From positions 1 to 64,000 of the forward strand of contig NZ_JAPDVG010000002.1 in NCBI RefSeq assembly GCF_026015625.1: a stretch of 64,000 nt of DNA. The letters run 5' to 3'. Shown piece by piece: positions 8,006 through 17,299 of the stretch (position 1 is its first letter; each line of letters begins with the position of its first letter). Both the position numbers and the translations under genes were made by a program. Source of the DNA: Segatella copri (lineage in GTDB: Bacteria; Bacteroidota; Bacteroidia; Bacteroidales; Bacteroidaceae). The notes under the pieces were generated by a model. The model searched no databases. It was given only the letters and a program-made list of their open reading frames with translations, and had not been told where the DNA came from.

Positions 8006-9088
8006 ATGGCAAACAAGAAGTTTAACAGTTGGATCAAGAATATATGCATGGGATGGGGCTTCATCATGGCCGGCAGTATGCTCAGCAGCTGCAACGACTT
8101 GATGCACGACGACCTGCCTCCTTGTGACATGGGTGTTGACTTGCAGTTCAAGTACGACTACAACGTGCAGCGTGCCGACATGTTCAATGATCATGTGGGC
8201 GGACTCTGCGTATTCGTATACGACGAGCAGGGCAACTTCATTGCTCGCCATGATGCCTATAACGATGCGACATCACAGCCGCTCAAGGACCCTAACTATG
8301 CCATGCGAATCAATCTGGAACCGGGCAAATACAGATTCGCAACCTTCGCCTTCCAAAAGAAATACGAAGATGCACTCGCGCAGCCAGGTGCCAAATTCCA
8401 GATAGCTCTGCCACAGCAGGGTGACAACATCACCTCCCTCCATGCCCGTCTCGACCGCGAACAGGGCAAGGTAAACAACCAGAGCCAACCGCTCGATACA
8501 CTCTGGCAAGGACTCAGCAACGAACTGGTTGAAGTAAAAGACCTGCAGGTTACACGCCATACCATCGGTCTGGTTCGTGATACCAAGCAGCTCACCATCA
8601 GCCTGCATCAGACCGACGAGCCTGCCAACATCAATGCCGATGACTTCAGTTATCAGATAACCAATGCCAACGGCGATATCAGTTACGACAACTCTCTCCT
8701 CCCCGACGAGGAGTTGACATATACCCCATACTACACCTGGACCACTGAGTTTAAGGATACCGAGGGCAATGTAAAGGAGCGTACCGCTCATGCCGCCCTC
8801 ATGTTCTCCCGACTCATCTGGCATCCGGCAGAAGAAAACGACAAGAACGCCATCCTCACCATCACGAACAAGACTACTGGCGAAGAGGTGGCACGCATCA
8901 ATCTTGCAGACTTTCTGGCTCAAGGCCGTGGTGCCTTCGAAGCCCGCCATTATTCAGAGCAGGAATTCCTGGACCGAGAGTACGACTACAAGCTCGACTT
9001 CTTCCTCCAGGGCAACCAGTGGAAGTATGTGCAGCTCAGCATTTCCATCCTGGATTGGAGCAAGCGCATCCAGCGTGTCGATTTCTAA
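8006..9088 (+). CDS. FimB/Mfa2-family fimbrial anchor subunit
   Basis: A 360-residue lipoprotein with lipobox LSSC (Cys29) and the family pattern after it: DDLPPCDMGVDLQFKYDYN, then VCVF/VYDEQGNF and, later, PGKYRFATFAF. FimB/Mfa2 proteins terminate and anchor the fimbrial shaft in the outer membrane, which sets fibre length. It follows the fimbrillin directly, as in known mfa1-mfa2 loci. A small hairpin (GCCGCTC...GAGCGGC) lies in the 117-bp gap and may reduce read-through from the highly expressed fimbrillin gene. Confidence 0.85.
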   Translation: MANKKFNSWIKNICMGWGFIMAGSMLSSCNDLMHDDLPPCDMGVDLQFKYDYNVQRADMFNDHVGGLCVFVYDEQGNFIARHDAYNDATSQPLKDPNYAMRINLEPGKYRFATFAFQKKYEDALAQPGAKFQIALPQQGDNITSLHARLDREQGKVNNQSQPLDTLWQGLSNELVEVKDLQVTRHTIGLVRDTKQLTISLHQTDEPANINADDFSYQITNANGDISYDNSLLPDEELTYTPYYTWTTEFKDTEGNVKERTAHAALMFSRLIWHPAEENDKNAILTITNKTTGEEVARINLADFLAQGRGAFEARHYSEQEFLDREYDYKLDFFLQGNQWKYVQLSISILDWSKRIQRVDF

Positions 9089-9159
9089 CCGTTTCAGGTG
9101 TCAGAGCCCCTTCCGGGCATTTAGCTCATAAGAGTATTTGACTTTTAAAATTAGAAACA

Positions 9160-11937
9160 ATGAAAATACGAGATTTCATTTTAAGTTTAGTTAGTTGGTT
9201 TATATTGTTGGTTACAGTAAGTTGCTCTGACGAACTTGGAGGCGAGCGCGCCCCCATTTCGTCAGAAAGCAACTTACATGTACTCGTGCCAACCGTGCTC
9301 AGCAGCCGCGGCACCCGTACCGACGATGCTTCCGGCCTTCCTACCTATAATGCTACGGTAGATGAATGCCAGATCAACGACCTGACCCTCTATGCCTTTC
9401 CGGTAAATAATGACGGCAAGCTCCTGGTAGAGACGCTCCCTGCCCCATTGGCTACAATGATGGTAGAGCAGCATGTAGCTAACTATCAGCTCACCATCGA
9501 GCCGGGCACTTACCATATCTATGTGGTTGCCAACATGAACAAGGTGTTGAGTGGTAAGACTATCAAAACTGAAGATGAACTCAAAAATATAGTACTCTAT
9601 TACAGACCTACAAGTACACCAGGTATGCCTGTATGCACCAATATCCCGATGATTTACGAACCTAAGGATGTGAACGGTACTATCATCGATACAAAAATAG
9701 AAAAAAGTGGTAAGAAATATACAGAGGTAGCAGCTAACCTGAAGTTTACATGCGTAAAGGTTAAGCTCAACCTCATTATGGACCCAACTGCGAGCGATAA
9801 TCTTTATGACAAGAGCTATAGCATAACAGATATTGCTGCTCAGAAGCTTACTCCTTCTACCCATTTATTATGGGATGGAAAGTTTACCCAGACAAATGTT
9901 TCTTCTGAATATGCTACAGGTATCGAGAACACCATTTACCGTAGTTCATCTACTGGCGAAGCTAGCACTGGACGCTATTATCAGAACGGAGAATATACCA
10001 TCGATGAAACCAATGCTAACGAAAACAACAAGGATGTGGTATCTATTACAGATAGAACCAACAAGGGTACACCAATCCCTACGAACTTTAAGCAATGGCT
10101 TTTTCAAGGTACTTACTATCTGCCAGAGCGTTATATCTCTAAAGTAGAGGAACAGTCGGTATTGAAGATTAACGGTATAGTTAATAGCAGCAACAAGAAT
10201 CAATATACCATTAAGCTGGGACATAAGCAGAACGCATCAGATGCTCTGCCTACATTCCCTCGTGGAACCTATTATGAGATTATCGGCAAAATCAAGAGTC
10301 TGGGAAACATGACTCTCGACTGTAATGTGAGCGTAAAGGACTGGACTCCTGTAACGATAGATGCCGACTTCAACCATACTACTTTGTGGGTAAGCAAGAC
10401 GAAGGCGAGCGTAACATCTACCACGACAGACTCCATCGACTATGAGTCGAACGTAATGCTGACAGACGCAGATTTCGGTTGCGATGAAAAGGTAACAACA
10501 TCCAGTGGTGTGAAAGATGTGATTGTGTTAGATGCAGTGAAGAATCATAGAATCACATTCAAAATCAACGAGGACATTAAGTTCTCCGACTATAATAGAA
10601 AGTACAAGGGTACGGCAAAGGTTTGGATTAAGGCTGGTAACATTAAGAAGTATCTCGATGTAGAGTATGATGCCTCTCCTTATTTTGAGGTAAATCCACA
10701 GGAAGTAACCATCTATTGGGGTAGCGACAACAATACCAAATTGGTACAGTTTAAGACCAACCTGGGCGGTTTGGCTTTCACCGATAACGGAACCTCTTCC
10801 ACCGTAGGTAAGTCAACCATTCAGGCATCTTGCGATAAAACTGATACTCCAGAAGGAACCTTCAAGATTGTGGCAACCAGTAACCCTGTTACCACGACAG
10901 TACATTATCTCACTGTGCAGCCAAAGGAATCTCCAGAAGGCTTCAACTTTGTCAAGAAAATCAAGGTAACGGTAAAGCCTGCCGTAGGTAACTATCGTAT
11001 CAACTTCCGTGCCATCAACGACCGCGCACATTATAAAGGAGATAATAGTAATGGAACTGATAATTATAAGGGTACACCTGAAGAAAAAAAGGAAGAGACT
11101 TATAATGGAACTCCAGGAAATACCAACTGGGCAGATGGATGGTTAGACCTTTCGGATGATAATGACAAGCGAATTTATATACCTCAAACAGACAATCATC
11201 GTGTCTATGTCTATACCCAGATTGGTGAAACAACTGGAGCTGTAGCCAGCTCTAAAGTTTGGAAATTTTCAGTTGAATGGCCTGGTGATAAGATGGTTGA
11301 GGATAATACGAATGTGGGGTGGTATTACAAGGACTTCTCCAAGGATGCCCAGTCGATATCTACAGATTTTGGTGCTACGGGAACAAGAACCATCAAGCCT
11401 GGTGAAACATTGATTATGTTCAGTAACAATACCAATACGAATTGGGGTTTTACGCTTCATCGTTGCCCTCACCACTTGGAGCCGGGTATTCCTCTCTTCG
11501 ACTATGAGGATAAAGAGGGTTGGATTGTCTATGATCCTACATCAGATCCTACTTGGAACATATATGATGACATGCCAACTATTGAGAACATCAACTTTAC
11601 CATTTACACCAAATTCCAGACTTATGGATGGTTTAATGTATATGGTGCCGCCAATGGCAAAAATGGTAATAACGATAATACAGAGCGCGAGTCTTTTACC
11701 ATCTATGATACAGCGGGTAAAAGTTGGTCATGCGAGAATTTGAATAATGGTTGGTATAAGACTGTGATTACCCTCAAGGCTGTTAAGGGAGACCACGGGA
11801 AGGCCATCAGAATCAAAAAAGACAACAAAGCTACGGGTGGAGAAAGCGTCCTGCTATTCAATGGCAACAGCTATGAGAAGCATAGTGACACAGGCTGGTA
11901 CGATGGCTCCTCTTGGCACGCTGGCAAGCCATTCTGA
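9160..11937 (+). CDS. Large fimbrial tip-type lipoprotein (DUF4906-like)
   Basis: A 925-residue lipoprotein (signal peptide with lipobox TVSC, Cys22). The N-terminal ~370 residues follow the fimbrillin-like layout: an arginine-rich processing site (SSRGTRTDD), a conserved LTLYAFPVNNDG strand and PGTYHIYVVANMN. The rest is beta-rich repeats with many Thr, Asn and Lys; the last 250 residues are Trp- and Tyr-rich (WSVEWPGDK, NTNWGFTLH, GWYDGSSWHAGKPF), as in carbohydrate- or protein-binding modules. DUF4906 is my best family guess. Its place after the anchor gene suggests a minor subunit or tip adhesin. Confidence 0.7.
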   Translation: MKIRDFILSLVSWFILLVTVSCSDELGGERAPISSESNLHVLVPTVLSSRGTRTDDASGLPTYNATVDECQINDLTLYAFPVNNDGKLLVETLPAPLATMMVEQHVANYQLTIEPGTYHIYVVANMNKVLSGKTIKTEDELKNIVLYYRPTSTPGMPVCTNIPMIYEPKDVNGTIIDTKIEKSGKKYTEVAANLKFTCVKVKLNLIMDPTASDNLYDKSYSITDIAAQKLTPSTHLLWDGKFTQTNVSSEYATGIENTIYRSSSTGEASTGRYYQNGEYTIDETNANENNKDVVSITDRTNKGTPIPTNFKQWLFQGTYYLPERYISKVEEQSVLKINGIVNSSNKNQYTIKLGHKQNASDALPTFPRGTYYEIIGKIKSLGNMTLDCNVSVKDWTPVTIDADFNHTTLWVSKTKASVTSTTTDSIDYESNVMLTDADFGCDEKVTTSSGVKDVIVLDAVKNHRITFKINEDIKFSDYNRKYKGTAKVWIKAGNIKKYLDVEYDASPYFEVNPQEVTIYWGSDNNTKLVQFKTNLGGLAFTDNGTSSTVGKSTIQASCDKTDTPEGTFKIVATSNPVTTTVHYLTVQPKESPEGFNFVKKIKVTVKPAVGNYRINFRAINDRAHYKGDNSNGTDNYKGTPEEKKEETYNGTPGNTNWADGWLDLSDDNDKRIYIPQTDNHRVYVYTQIGETTGAVASSKVWKFSVEWPGDKMVEDNTNVGWYYKDFSKDAQSISTDFGATGTRTIKPGETLIMFSNNTNTNWGFTLHRCPHHLEPGIPLFDYEDKEGWIVYDPTSDPTWNIYDDMPTIENINFTIYTKFQTYGWFNVYGAANGKNGNNDNTERESFTIYDTAGKSWSCENLNNGWYKTVITLKAVKGDHGKAIRIKKDNKATGGESVLLFNGNSYEKHSDTGWYDGSSWHAGKPF

Positions 11938-11994
11938 TGTGAAATAAATAAGATTAGTATCAGATTTGAACACTGTTATAAATCAGTTTAAGCA

Positions 11995-14358
11995 ATGAAG
12001 AAGATCAAACATTTAATGATATGGATTGGATTGCTCCTCAGCCTTGTTTCCTGCAAGGATACGATGGAGGCTATCGGACTCGGCGGGGATGAAATCCCTG
12101 CCGAGGGACTTGTCTTGAACCTTCAATTGACCAACTTCACCAAGCAACAGATTGGTACAAGAGCGGGGACCTCGGAGACATTCAATTCGCTCTGGGCTGT
12201 GTTCTATGGAGATAATAACGAATACTTAGACAAGGCAGATTATTCTACCTTAGAACAGCAGCCTGATGGCAGCTACAAGGTAAAGATAACCAATGTACCT
12301 GCTGGTACCAAGAATGTACATCTTGTAGCCAATGCCAGCGACATGACGGAGAGCGAGGCGCATGACTTGCAGTCTCTCACTGCTGCAGAGGAGAGAGACC
12401 CTCAGCTTGATGCCCCTATCTGCTGGGGTGAAATTTCAATAGATAAACTTTTGGAAGCTAATCCTTCTGTTACGATGTTGCGCCAATGCGCCAAGATTAG
12501 TTTGGAGATAGACAATAGCATCCAGAGTAATTTCACCAATGCAGGCTTGTACGTCTATAACATGGCAACCAAGGCAGCCATAGCTCCTGCCAATTATACC
12601 GAGCTAACTACTACCGATGACTTGGCGGAATCTACCGCTCTCAGAACGAACCCATTGGGCGGCGGTACCGCAACCACCGTGGCAGTAAATGAAACTTCTG
12701 CAGGCAAGGCAATGGTGATTATCAAGGCGAATTATAAGAAAAGTGAAGAAGAAGATTATAGAGAAGGATATTATAAGGTGGCACTCTACAAGAATGACAA
12801 AAAGGCCCAATATGCCTTGCTCCGCAACCACCATTATACCATCAAGGTAACCAAGGTAAACGACTATGGCTTCTCTACGCTTGATGAGGCTAAGAAGAGT
12901 CAGCCAGAGAATAGACTGGAAGTAGAGGTGCGGGACGATAACCCTGAAATCACCAGAATGATAGCTTGCAAAGACTATGAACTGGGAGTGAGCGATTATC
13001 AGGAGGTAAATGCAAACACAACAGAGGCTACCGTAACCATTGTTACTACCTTGCCAAAGGCAACGAGTAGTAATGGTAAGCTATATGATGTCAAGATAAG
13101 TAATTCTTGGATAACCGATTGGCAGCAAGAGACCGAGAATAATATACAAGAGACAAGCAGCTCTTCTAAAGGCAAGAAATATACCTTGAAGCTTAAGCTT
13201 GAAAAGAATAACCAATCAGAGAATCCACGTCCAGGAATCATCACCGTTACTTCTGGCGACCTTTCTCTTGATATAACCATCAAGCAGGCTGGTTTCGACT
13301 TTAGAAAAGATGATTCTGAGAGACGCGTTACCATGCAGTATAATAACTCCACCGTAGCTGACAACTATTTCAGCTGGTTGGACACTGATGTGCAAGGCAT
13401 CACTCCTACAGATATGCAAGGGGCTGTGAGAAATGATGGTTTGCATTTCTGCGTGGGAACAGCAAATATCACGTATCTTATCCCTTATCTAGATGGAGAT
13501 TATAAGATTAACGATGATAGTAGAATCAAAGTGGAAAAAGATAATGGCAAATGGAAGGTAAGCCTTACCAATACTACGGCAAACAATGATTTGTGGAAGT
13601 CTTCATTTACCATCATCAACAAGGCTGGCATCAAGATCACCTATCCTGTTTATCATACTGGTATCTTCCATAAGATAGATGATACTGATTATCAGCTGAC
13701 AGAAAACGGGGATAACACGAAGGTGAAGGGCTGGTTCTATTATGGTGTGGTAAAGGTACAGGGAAAGAAGGCCGATGGAACCACCACTACCTATTATATG
13801 TTAGACCGCAACCTAGGTGCATCCAACAATGGTTACTATGCCCCAGATGTGGTGGCACTGGAAAATAACAAGAAAGCCATTGGTGGCTATTTCTGTATCT
13901 CTAAAAAACAGAACACCAGCGATGCCAATCAGGATCTCTCCAGCGCCTTGGCACCAGAAGGCTATACCATTCCAACTGATGCCGTGTTCGAAGAGTTAGT
14001 TAATGCTGGCAATCTGGAGGTGGTACCACAGTCCACATCGTTAGGAGAAACTTACAACTGCGTGCGTATCAAGACGGTGGATTCCGAGTTGCCGTACATC
14101 TATCTGCCTATGGGTGGATTCTTGGAGGGCGAGAGCCATAAGAACCCTATCCATGTAAATCTCTGGACCAAGACTTTGCTGTCAGGTACGCAGGGCTTCA
14201 GTACCACCAGTCATGAATATGGTTTCTGGTATAGATACTTTGATGTTTACAACAAGAGGATAGGATTATCCAATATGAGATTCGTGAGTGGTAGCAACGG
14301 CATGAACAATGGCCGCTACAAGGGGATGCCAATACGCCTGATTCTGTCAGATAAGTGA
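11995..14358 (+). CDS. Large fimbrial tip-type lipoprotein with BACON-like domain
   Basis: A 787-residue lipoprotein with lipobox LVSC (Cys20). A fimbrillin-like N-terminal domain has a processing-type arginine (IGTRAGTSE) and PAGTKNVHLVANAS. A BACON-like beta-sandwich follows at about residues 320-430 (ending GDLSLDITIKQAGF). The C-terminal domain has YYMLDRNLGASNNGYY and ends MRFVSGSN...MPIRLILSD, the layout of Bacteroidetes surface proteins with a C-terminal lectin-like or FISUMP-type domain. Last gene of the operon and the best candidate for the ligand-binding tip. A 12-bp hairpin follows. Confidence 0.7.
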   Translation: MKKIKHLMIWIGLLLSLVSCKDTMEAIGLGGDEIPAEGLVLNLQLTNFTKQQIGTRAGTSETFNSLWAVFYGDNNEYLDKADYSTLEQQPDGSYKVKITNVPAGTKNVHLVANASDMTESEAHDLQSLTAAEERDPQLDAPICWGEISIDKLLEANPSVTMLRQCAKISLEIDNSIQSNFTNAGLYVYNMATKAAIAPANYTELTTTDDLAESTALRTNPLGGGTATTVAVNETSAGKAMVIIKANYKKSEEEDYREGYYKVALYKNDKKAQYALLRNHHYTIKVTKVNDYGFSTLDEAKKSQPENRLEVEVRDDNPEITRMIACKDYELGVSDYQEVNANTTEATVTIVTTLPKATSSNGKLYDVKISNSWITDWQQETENNIQETSSSSKGKKYTLKLKLEKNNQSENPRPGIITVTSGDLSLDITIKQAGFDFRKDDSERRVTMQYNNSTVADNYFSWLDTDVQGITPTDMQGAVRNDGLHFCVGTANITYLIPYLDGDYKINDDSRIKVEKDNGKWKVSLTNTTANNDLWKSSFTIINKAGIKITYPVYHTGIFHKIDDTDYQLTENGDNTKVKGWFYYGVVKVQGKKADGTTTTYYMLDRNLGASNNGYYAPDVVALENNKKAIGGYFCISKKQNTSDANQDLSSALAPEGYTIPTDAVFEELVNAGNLEVVPQSTSLGETYNCVRIKTVDSELPYIYLPMGGFLEGESHKNPIHVNLWTKTLLSGTQGFSTTSHEYGFWYRYFDVYNKRIGLSNMRFVSGSNGMNNGRYKGMPIRLILSDK

Positions 14359-14420
14359 TAAATATAATAACATCTTTTACTTATATATAATTAAAGTATA
14401 AAAAACAGCTGTTTTACAAA

Positions 14421-14452
14421 GAAGAGGGTGTGTCATAAGCCACACCCTCTTC
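14421..14452 (+). terminator. Terminator of the fimbrial operon
   Basis: A perfect 12-bp stem (GAAGAGGGTGTG at 14421-14432 with CACACCCTCTTC at 14441-14452) and an 8-base loop, 63 bp after the last stop codon. The T tract is weak. Its left arm overlaps the 16-bp end motif described for 14424-14702. Confidence 0.7.
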
Positions 14453-14702
14453 CTTGATTCTTAGCTTCACTCAAATCTGCAACTTCATTTCATCAATACG
14501 AACGCCAAAATCATCCATATAGCGCTTGTATATATAAGAGGCAACTTGTAATATTCCCATCATAGTCATTATTCATTTTATAGTTTATTGCCGCAGAGTT
14601 CCGCTTTTTTATTGAAACCGCCAAAGAAAATCAAAAGAAATCTGCGAAAATCCGTGTAATCCGTGCCTTATCTATATCCTAAGAAACTTATGACACACCC
14701 TC
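14424..14702. repeat. 279-bp segment with 16-bp perfect inverted ends (MITE-like candidate)
   Basis: GAGGGTGTGTCATAAG at 14424-14439 is the exact reverse complement of the sequence at 14687-14702. A close copy of the same 16 bases occurs in the terminator at 29439-29484. Inside lie the Panacea-like remnant and a copy of the intergenic AATCCGTGTAATCCGTGCC repeat. I see no target-site duplication, so a non-autonomous insertion is only one explanation. Confidence 0.4.
14471..14569 (-). pseudogene. N-terminal remnant of a Panacea/DUF4065-like antitoxin
   Basis: A 32-codon frame whose product reads ASYIYKRYMDDFGV then RIDEMKLQ before a stop. This resembles the opening of DUF4065 (Panacea, SocA-like) antitoxins, which continue with KLLYF after the LQ. 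The remainder of the domain and any toxin partner are absent. Short match, so the call is tentative. Confidence 0.35.
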
Positions 14703-15089
14703 ACAAAACGGGTGAATGAGAGCAAGAAAACGAATGAATGAGAGCAAGAAGAGGGGTAAAACAAGGATTTTAACCTACTAAAACAGTTCTTTCAACTGAG
14801 AAAAGAAACATTTATACTTAGATAAAATCTCCGTTCATAGACGTTGAATGTCCGTTCAACGTCGATGAACCGCCATTCATAGACGCTGAACCGCGGTTCA
14901 ACGTCGATGAACGGAGATTTCAATAGGGTTAAAGAACATTTTATCCTATAATCAACCAAGACTTTTCCCGAGATTAACCCATTATTAATACAGCAAGAAG
15001 GAAGAAAGGAGATAAGAGGAAGCCTGAAAAGAAATAAAAGGTATAAGGAAATGAGATAAGGGGCATAAATGAAGAAAAGATGTTTTTAA
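14570..15089. other. Gene-free spacer before the AAA/PD-(D/E)XK gene
   Basis: About 520 bp with no supported gene. It contains a copy of the AATCCGTG repeat (14648-14670), a tandem ATGAGAGCAAGAA-type direct repeat (14713-14755) and the 21-bp-period palindromic array at 14834-14911. A purine-rich stretch follows until the promoter. Confidence 0.6.
14825..14920. repeat. 96-bp palindromic array: four 15-bp sites with 21-bp period
   Basis: Sites lie at 14834-14848, 14855-14869, 14876-14890 and 14897-14911. Sites 1 and 3 (TTCATAGACG(T/C)TGAA) are the inverse of sites 2 and 4 (TTCAACGTCGATGAA) with one or two mismatches. All are separated by 6-bp C/G-rich spacers. Outer arms (AAATCTCCG and CGGAGATTT) extend the palindrome. 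A 21-bp period puts all sites on one DNA face; the DNA could also form a cruciform. Confidence 0.85.
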
Positions 15090-15121
15090 TTTGGTAGTTT
15101 CACCATTTATTCGTATCTTTG
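15090..15121 (+). promoter_or_regulatory. Promoter of the AAA/PD-(D/E)XK gene
   Basis: TTTG at 15090-15093, a 20-bp spacer and TATCTTTG at 15114-15121, a full match to the Bacteroidetes consensus. The start codon is 40 bp downstream. Confidence 0.8.
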
Positions 15122-15161
15122 CCAACAAAGAGAATATCACTTAAAAGAAAGGCGAGCAATT

Positions 15162-16733
15162 ATGGCAAGAAAACTATATCCGATAGGATTACAAACTTTC
15201 GAACGAATCAGAGTAGAGGATAAGTTCTACATTGACAAGACGGAATATGTATATCGTATGGCACATACTGATGGTACTTATTTCTTCCTGAGCCGTCCAC
15301 GCCGTTTCGGAAAGTCGCTGCTGCTGACTACCATGAAGAGCTATTTTGAAGGAAAGAAGGAGCTTTTCAAAGGACTCGCCATCGAAAAGCTAGAAAAGGA
15401 TTGGATAAGCTATCCGGTGCTTCATTTCGATATGAGCATGGGCAAACACATGGAGATAGCCCAGCTGGAAAGATATTTCGACCAGCGACTTGCAGAACAA
15501 GAGCAGAAATGGGGTATTACGAATCCGGCTATTGATGCCAACGACCGCCTCATCTCACTTATCCAGACTGCCTATAGGGAAACTGGCAAGCAAGTGGTAA
15601 TACTGATTGACGAATATGATGCCCCTTTGCTTGATGTGGTGCACGAGGATGAAAAACTGGAAGAACTTCGCAACGCCATGCGCAATTTCTACAGTCCGCT
15701 AAAAGGATGCGAGAAATTGCTCCGCTTCGTATTCCTCACAGGCATCACCAAATTCTCTCAGCTCAGCATCTTCAGCGAATTGAACAACATCACCAATATC
15801 AGTATGGACGAGCCGTATGCCGGCATTTGCGGAATTACGGAAGATGAACTGGTGAACGGAATGCGGAATGACATAGATGCACTTGCTGAAAAATTAAACT
15901 TATCGTATGAGCAGACGTTAGCTAAGTTAAAGGATAATTATGACGGCTATCATTTTACATGGCCTTCTCCAGACGTTTATAATCCGTTCAGCTTATTAAC
16001 CTGCTTTGCCAAGCAGAAAATTGATTCCTACTGGTTTGGATCTGGCACTCCTACTTATCTGATCAATATGATGCGCAATTTCAACTTTCTGCCAGCGAAC
16101 CTGGGCGAGAGCATGGAAGCCGGAAAGGATGACTTTGATGCTGCCACGGAAACCATGACCACCATCATGCCGCTGCTCTATCAAAGTGGCTACATCACCA
16201 TCAAGGATTATGATGAAGAAACGGAACTCTATACCCTAGCCATTCCCAACAAGGAAATAAGAGTTGGATTGTACAGAAGTTTGTTGCCTCATTATCTGAC
16301 CTCAAAGACTGCAATGTGCAATACCACCATCGCCAAGATGTCGGTGCTTATTAAACAGCGCAAGATAGACGAAGCATTACAGTTGCTGAAATCGTTTTGG
16401 GAGACGGTGCCTTATTGCAACAACACCCATTACGAAGGGCATTACCAGCAAACGATGTATATCATCTTTGCCTTGCTCACGAATTTCAGGATTATAGTGG
16501 AGCAACATACGTCAAAGGGGAGAATTGATATAACCATGGAGACGGATGAAACTATCTATGTAATGGAGCTGAAGTTTGGAAAGACTGCCCAGGAGGCTCT
16601 TGAGCAGATAGAAAGCAAGCATTATGCCGATGCCTTTGCCATGAGCGGCAAGGAAATTATCAAGGTAGGTATGAGCTTCAATATCAAAGAAGACAACACC
16701 ATCGTGTTCGATTGGAAATCATCAGAAATTTAG
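15162..16733 (+). CDS. AAA-ATPase-like / PD-(D/E)XK nuclease-superfamily protein
   Basis: A 523-residue member of the very common Bacteroidetes AAA-ATPase_like plus PDDEXK_9 (DUF1703) family. The opening (KLYPIGLQTFERIR, FYIDKTEYVYRM) and the P-loop SRPRRFGKSLLL near residues 44-55 are diagnostic. Next come a Walker B-like LIDEYDAPLL and an FLTGITKFSQLSIFSELNN sensor region. The nuclease-like domain is at the C-terminus (RIDITMETDETIYVMELKFG near 450-470). Function is unknown; a role in DNA or RNA transactions is usually assumed. Single-gene unit with its own promoter and a 12-bp terminator, downstream of the 21-bp-period array. Confidence 0.85.
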   Translation: MARKLYPIGLQTFERIRVEDKFYIDKTEYVYRMAHTDGTYFFLSRPRRFGKSLLLTTMKSYFEGKKELFKGLAIEKLEKDWISYPVLHFDMSMGKHMEIAQLERYFDQRLAEQEQKWGITNPAIDANDRLISLIQTAYRETGKQVVILIDEYDAPLLDVVHEDEKLEELRNAMRNFYSPLKGCEKLLRFVFLTGITKFSQLSIFSELNNITNISMDEPYAGICGITEDELVNGMRNDIDALAEKLNLSYEQTLAKLKDNYDGYHFTWPSPDVYNPFSLLTCFAKQKIDSYWFGSGTPTYLINMMRNFNFLPANLGESMEAGKDDFDAATETMTTIMPLLYQSGYITIKDYDEETELYTLAIPNKEIRVGLYRSLLPHYLTSKTAMCNTTIAKMSVLIKQRKIDEALQLLKSFWETVPYCNNTHYEGHYQQTMYIIFALLTNFRIIVEQHTSKGRIDITMETDETIYVMELKFGKTAQEALEQIESKHYADAFAMSGKEIIKVGMSFNIKEDNTIVFDWKSSEI

Positions 16734-16740
16734 ATGACAA

Positions 16741-16783
16741 AAAAAGCGTGCAGGCGACTATGATGTGGCTTGCACGCTTTTTC
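16741..16783 (+). terminator. Terminator of the AAA/PD-(D/E)XK gene
   Basis: AAAAAGCGTGCA pairs with TGCACGCTTTTT (12 bp) around an 18-base loop, followed by more T residues, 8 bp after the stop codon. Confidence 0.9.
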
Positions 16784-16959
16784 CTTTTATATTTATCCTA
16801 CAGCCACGCTGCTCTTGATAGTTCAGTATCACACCGAAGTACCTCTCCACCATCAGCAAGAAAGTCAGCGGCAAATCACCGAATAAAAGTTCTACAAATC
16901 ACCGAATTTCTTCCTCAGTTATTCTCATGGTTTATGCAGTATAAAGATTTAATTGACGC

Positions 16960-17299
16960 AAAAGTTCCCTACCTCAGCAAGCTTTCCCCAGGCGGTCCCA
17001 TCCCGCACAACCATGGCGAGGGCTTTGATGCAGCATTAGATCTCCTCCCGCAACAGCCAGGCGGTCCCATCCCGCAAAATATGGCGAAGACCTTTGATGG
17101 TCCGCCAACCTTAGAGCGAAGCGGTTCTGAGCACCGAGTAGGGCGGTTTCCTCCCTCGCTCCTGAGGAGAGAGGGTCGGGGTGAGAGGTGGAGCCCTCTT
17201 TAAGGGTAAAGAGGGACGGGGTGATTTTCGAAAAAACAGCACAGAGGGCGGTTACATCCTTCTCATTTCGAGAAGGGTTTCTGTCCCCTACAAGGGGAA
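16960..17299. repeat. Mosaic intergenic repeat, copy 2, left part
   Basis: Two GGCGGTCCCATCCCGC blocks (about 16991 and 17061) are followed by CCGCCAACCTTAGAGCG and several hairpin units, ending TTTCTGTCCCCTACAAGGGGAA. The repeat continues on the far side of the IS1182 element, at 19068 onwards, so the IS inserted into it. Confidence 0.85.

Noticed and set aside
14825..14920. CRISPR-like array
   Set aside because: The repeats alternate in orientation and are separated by only 6 bp, so it is a palindromic site array. No CRISPR array or cas gene was seen anywhere in the window.
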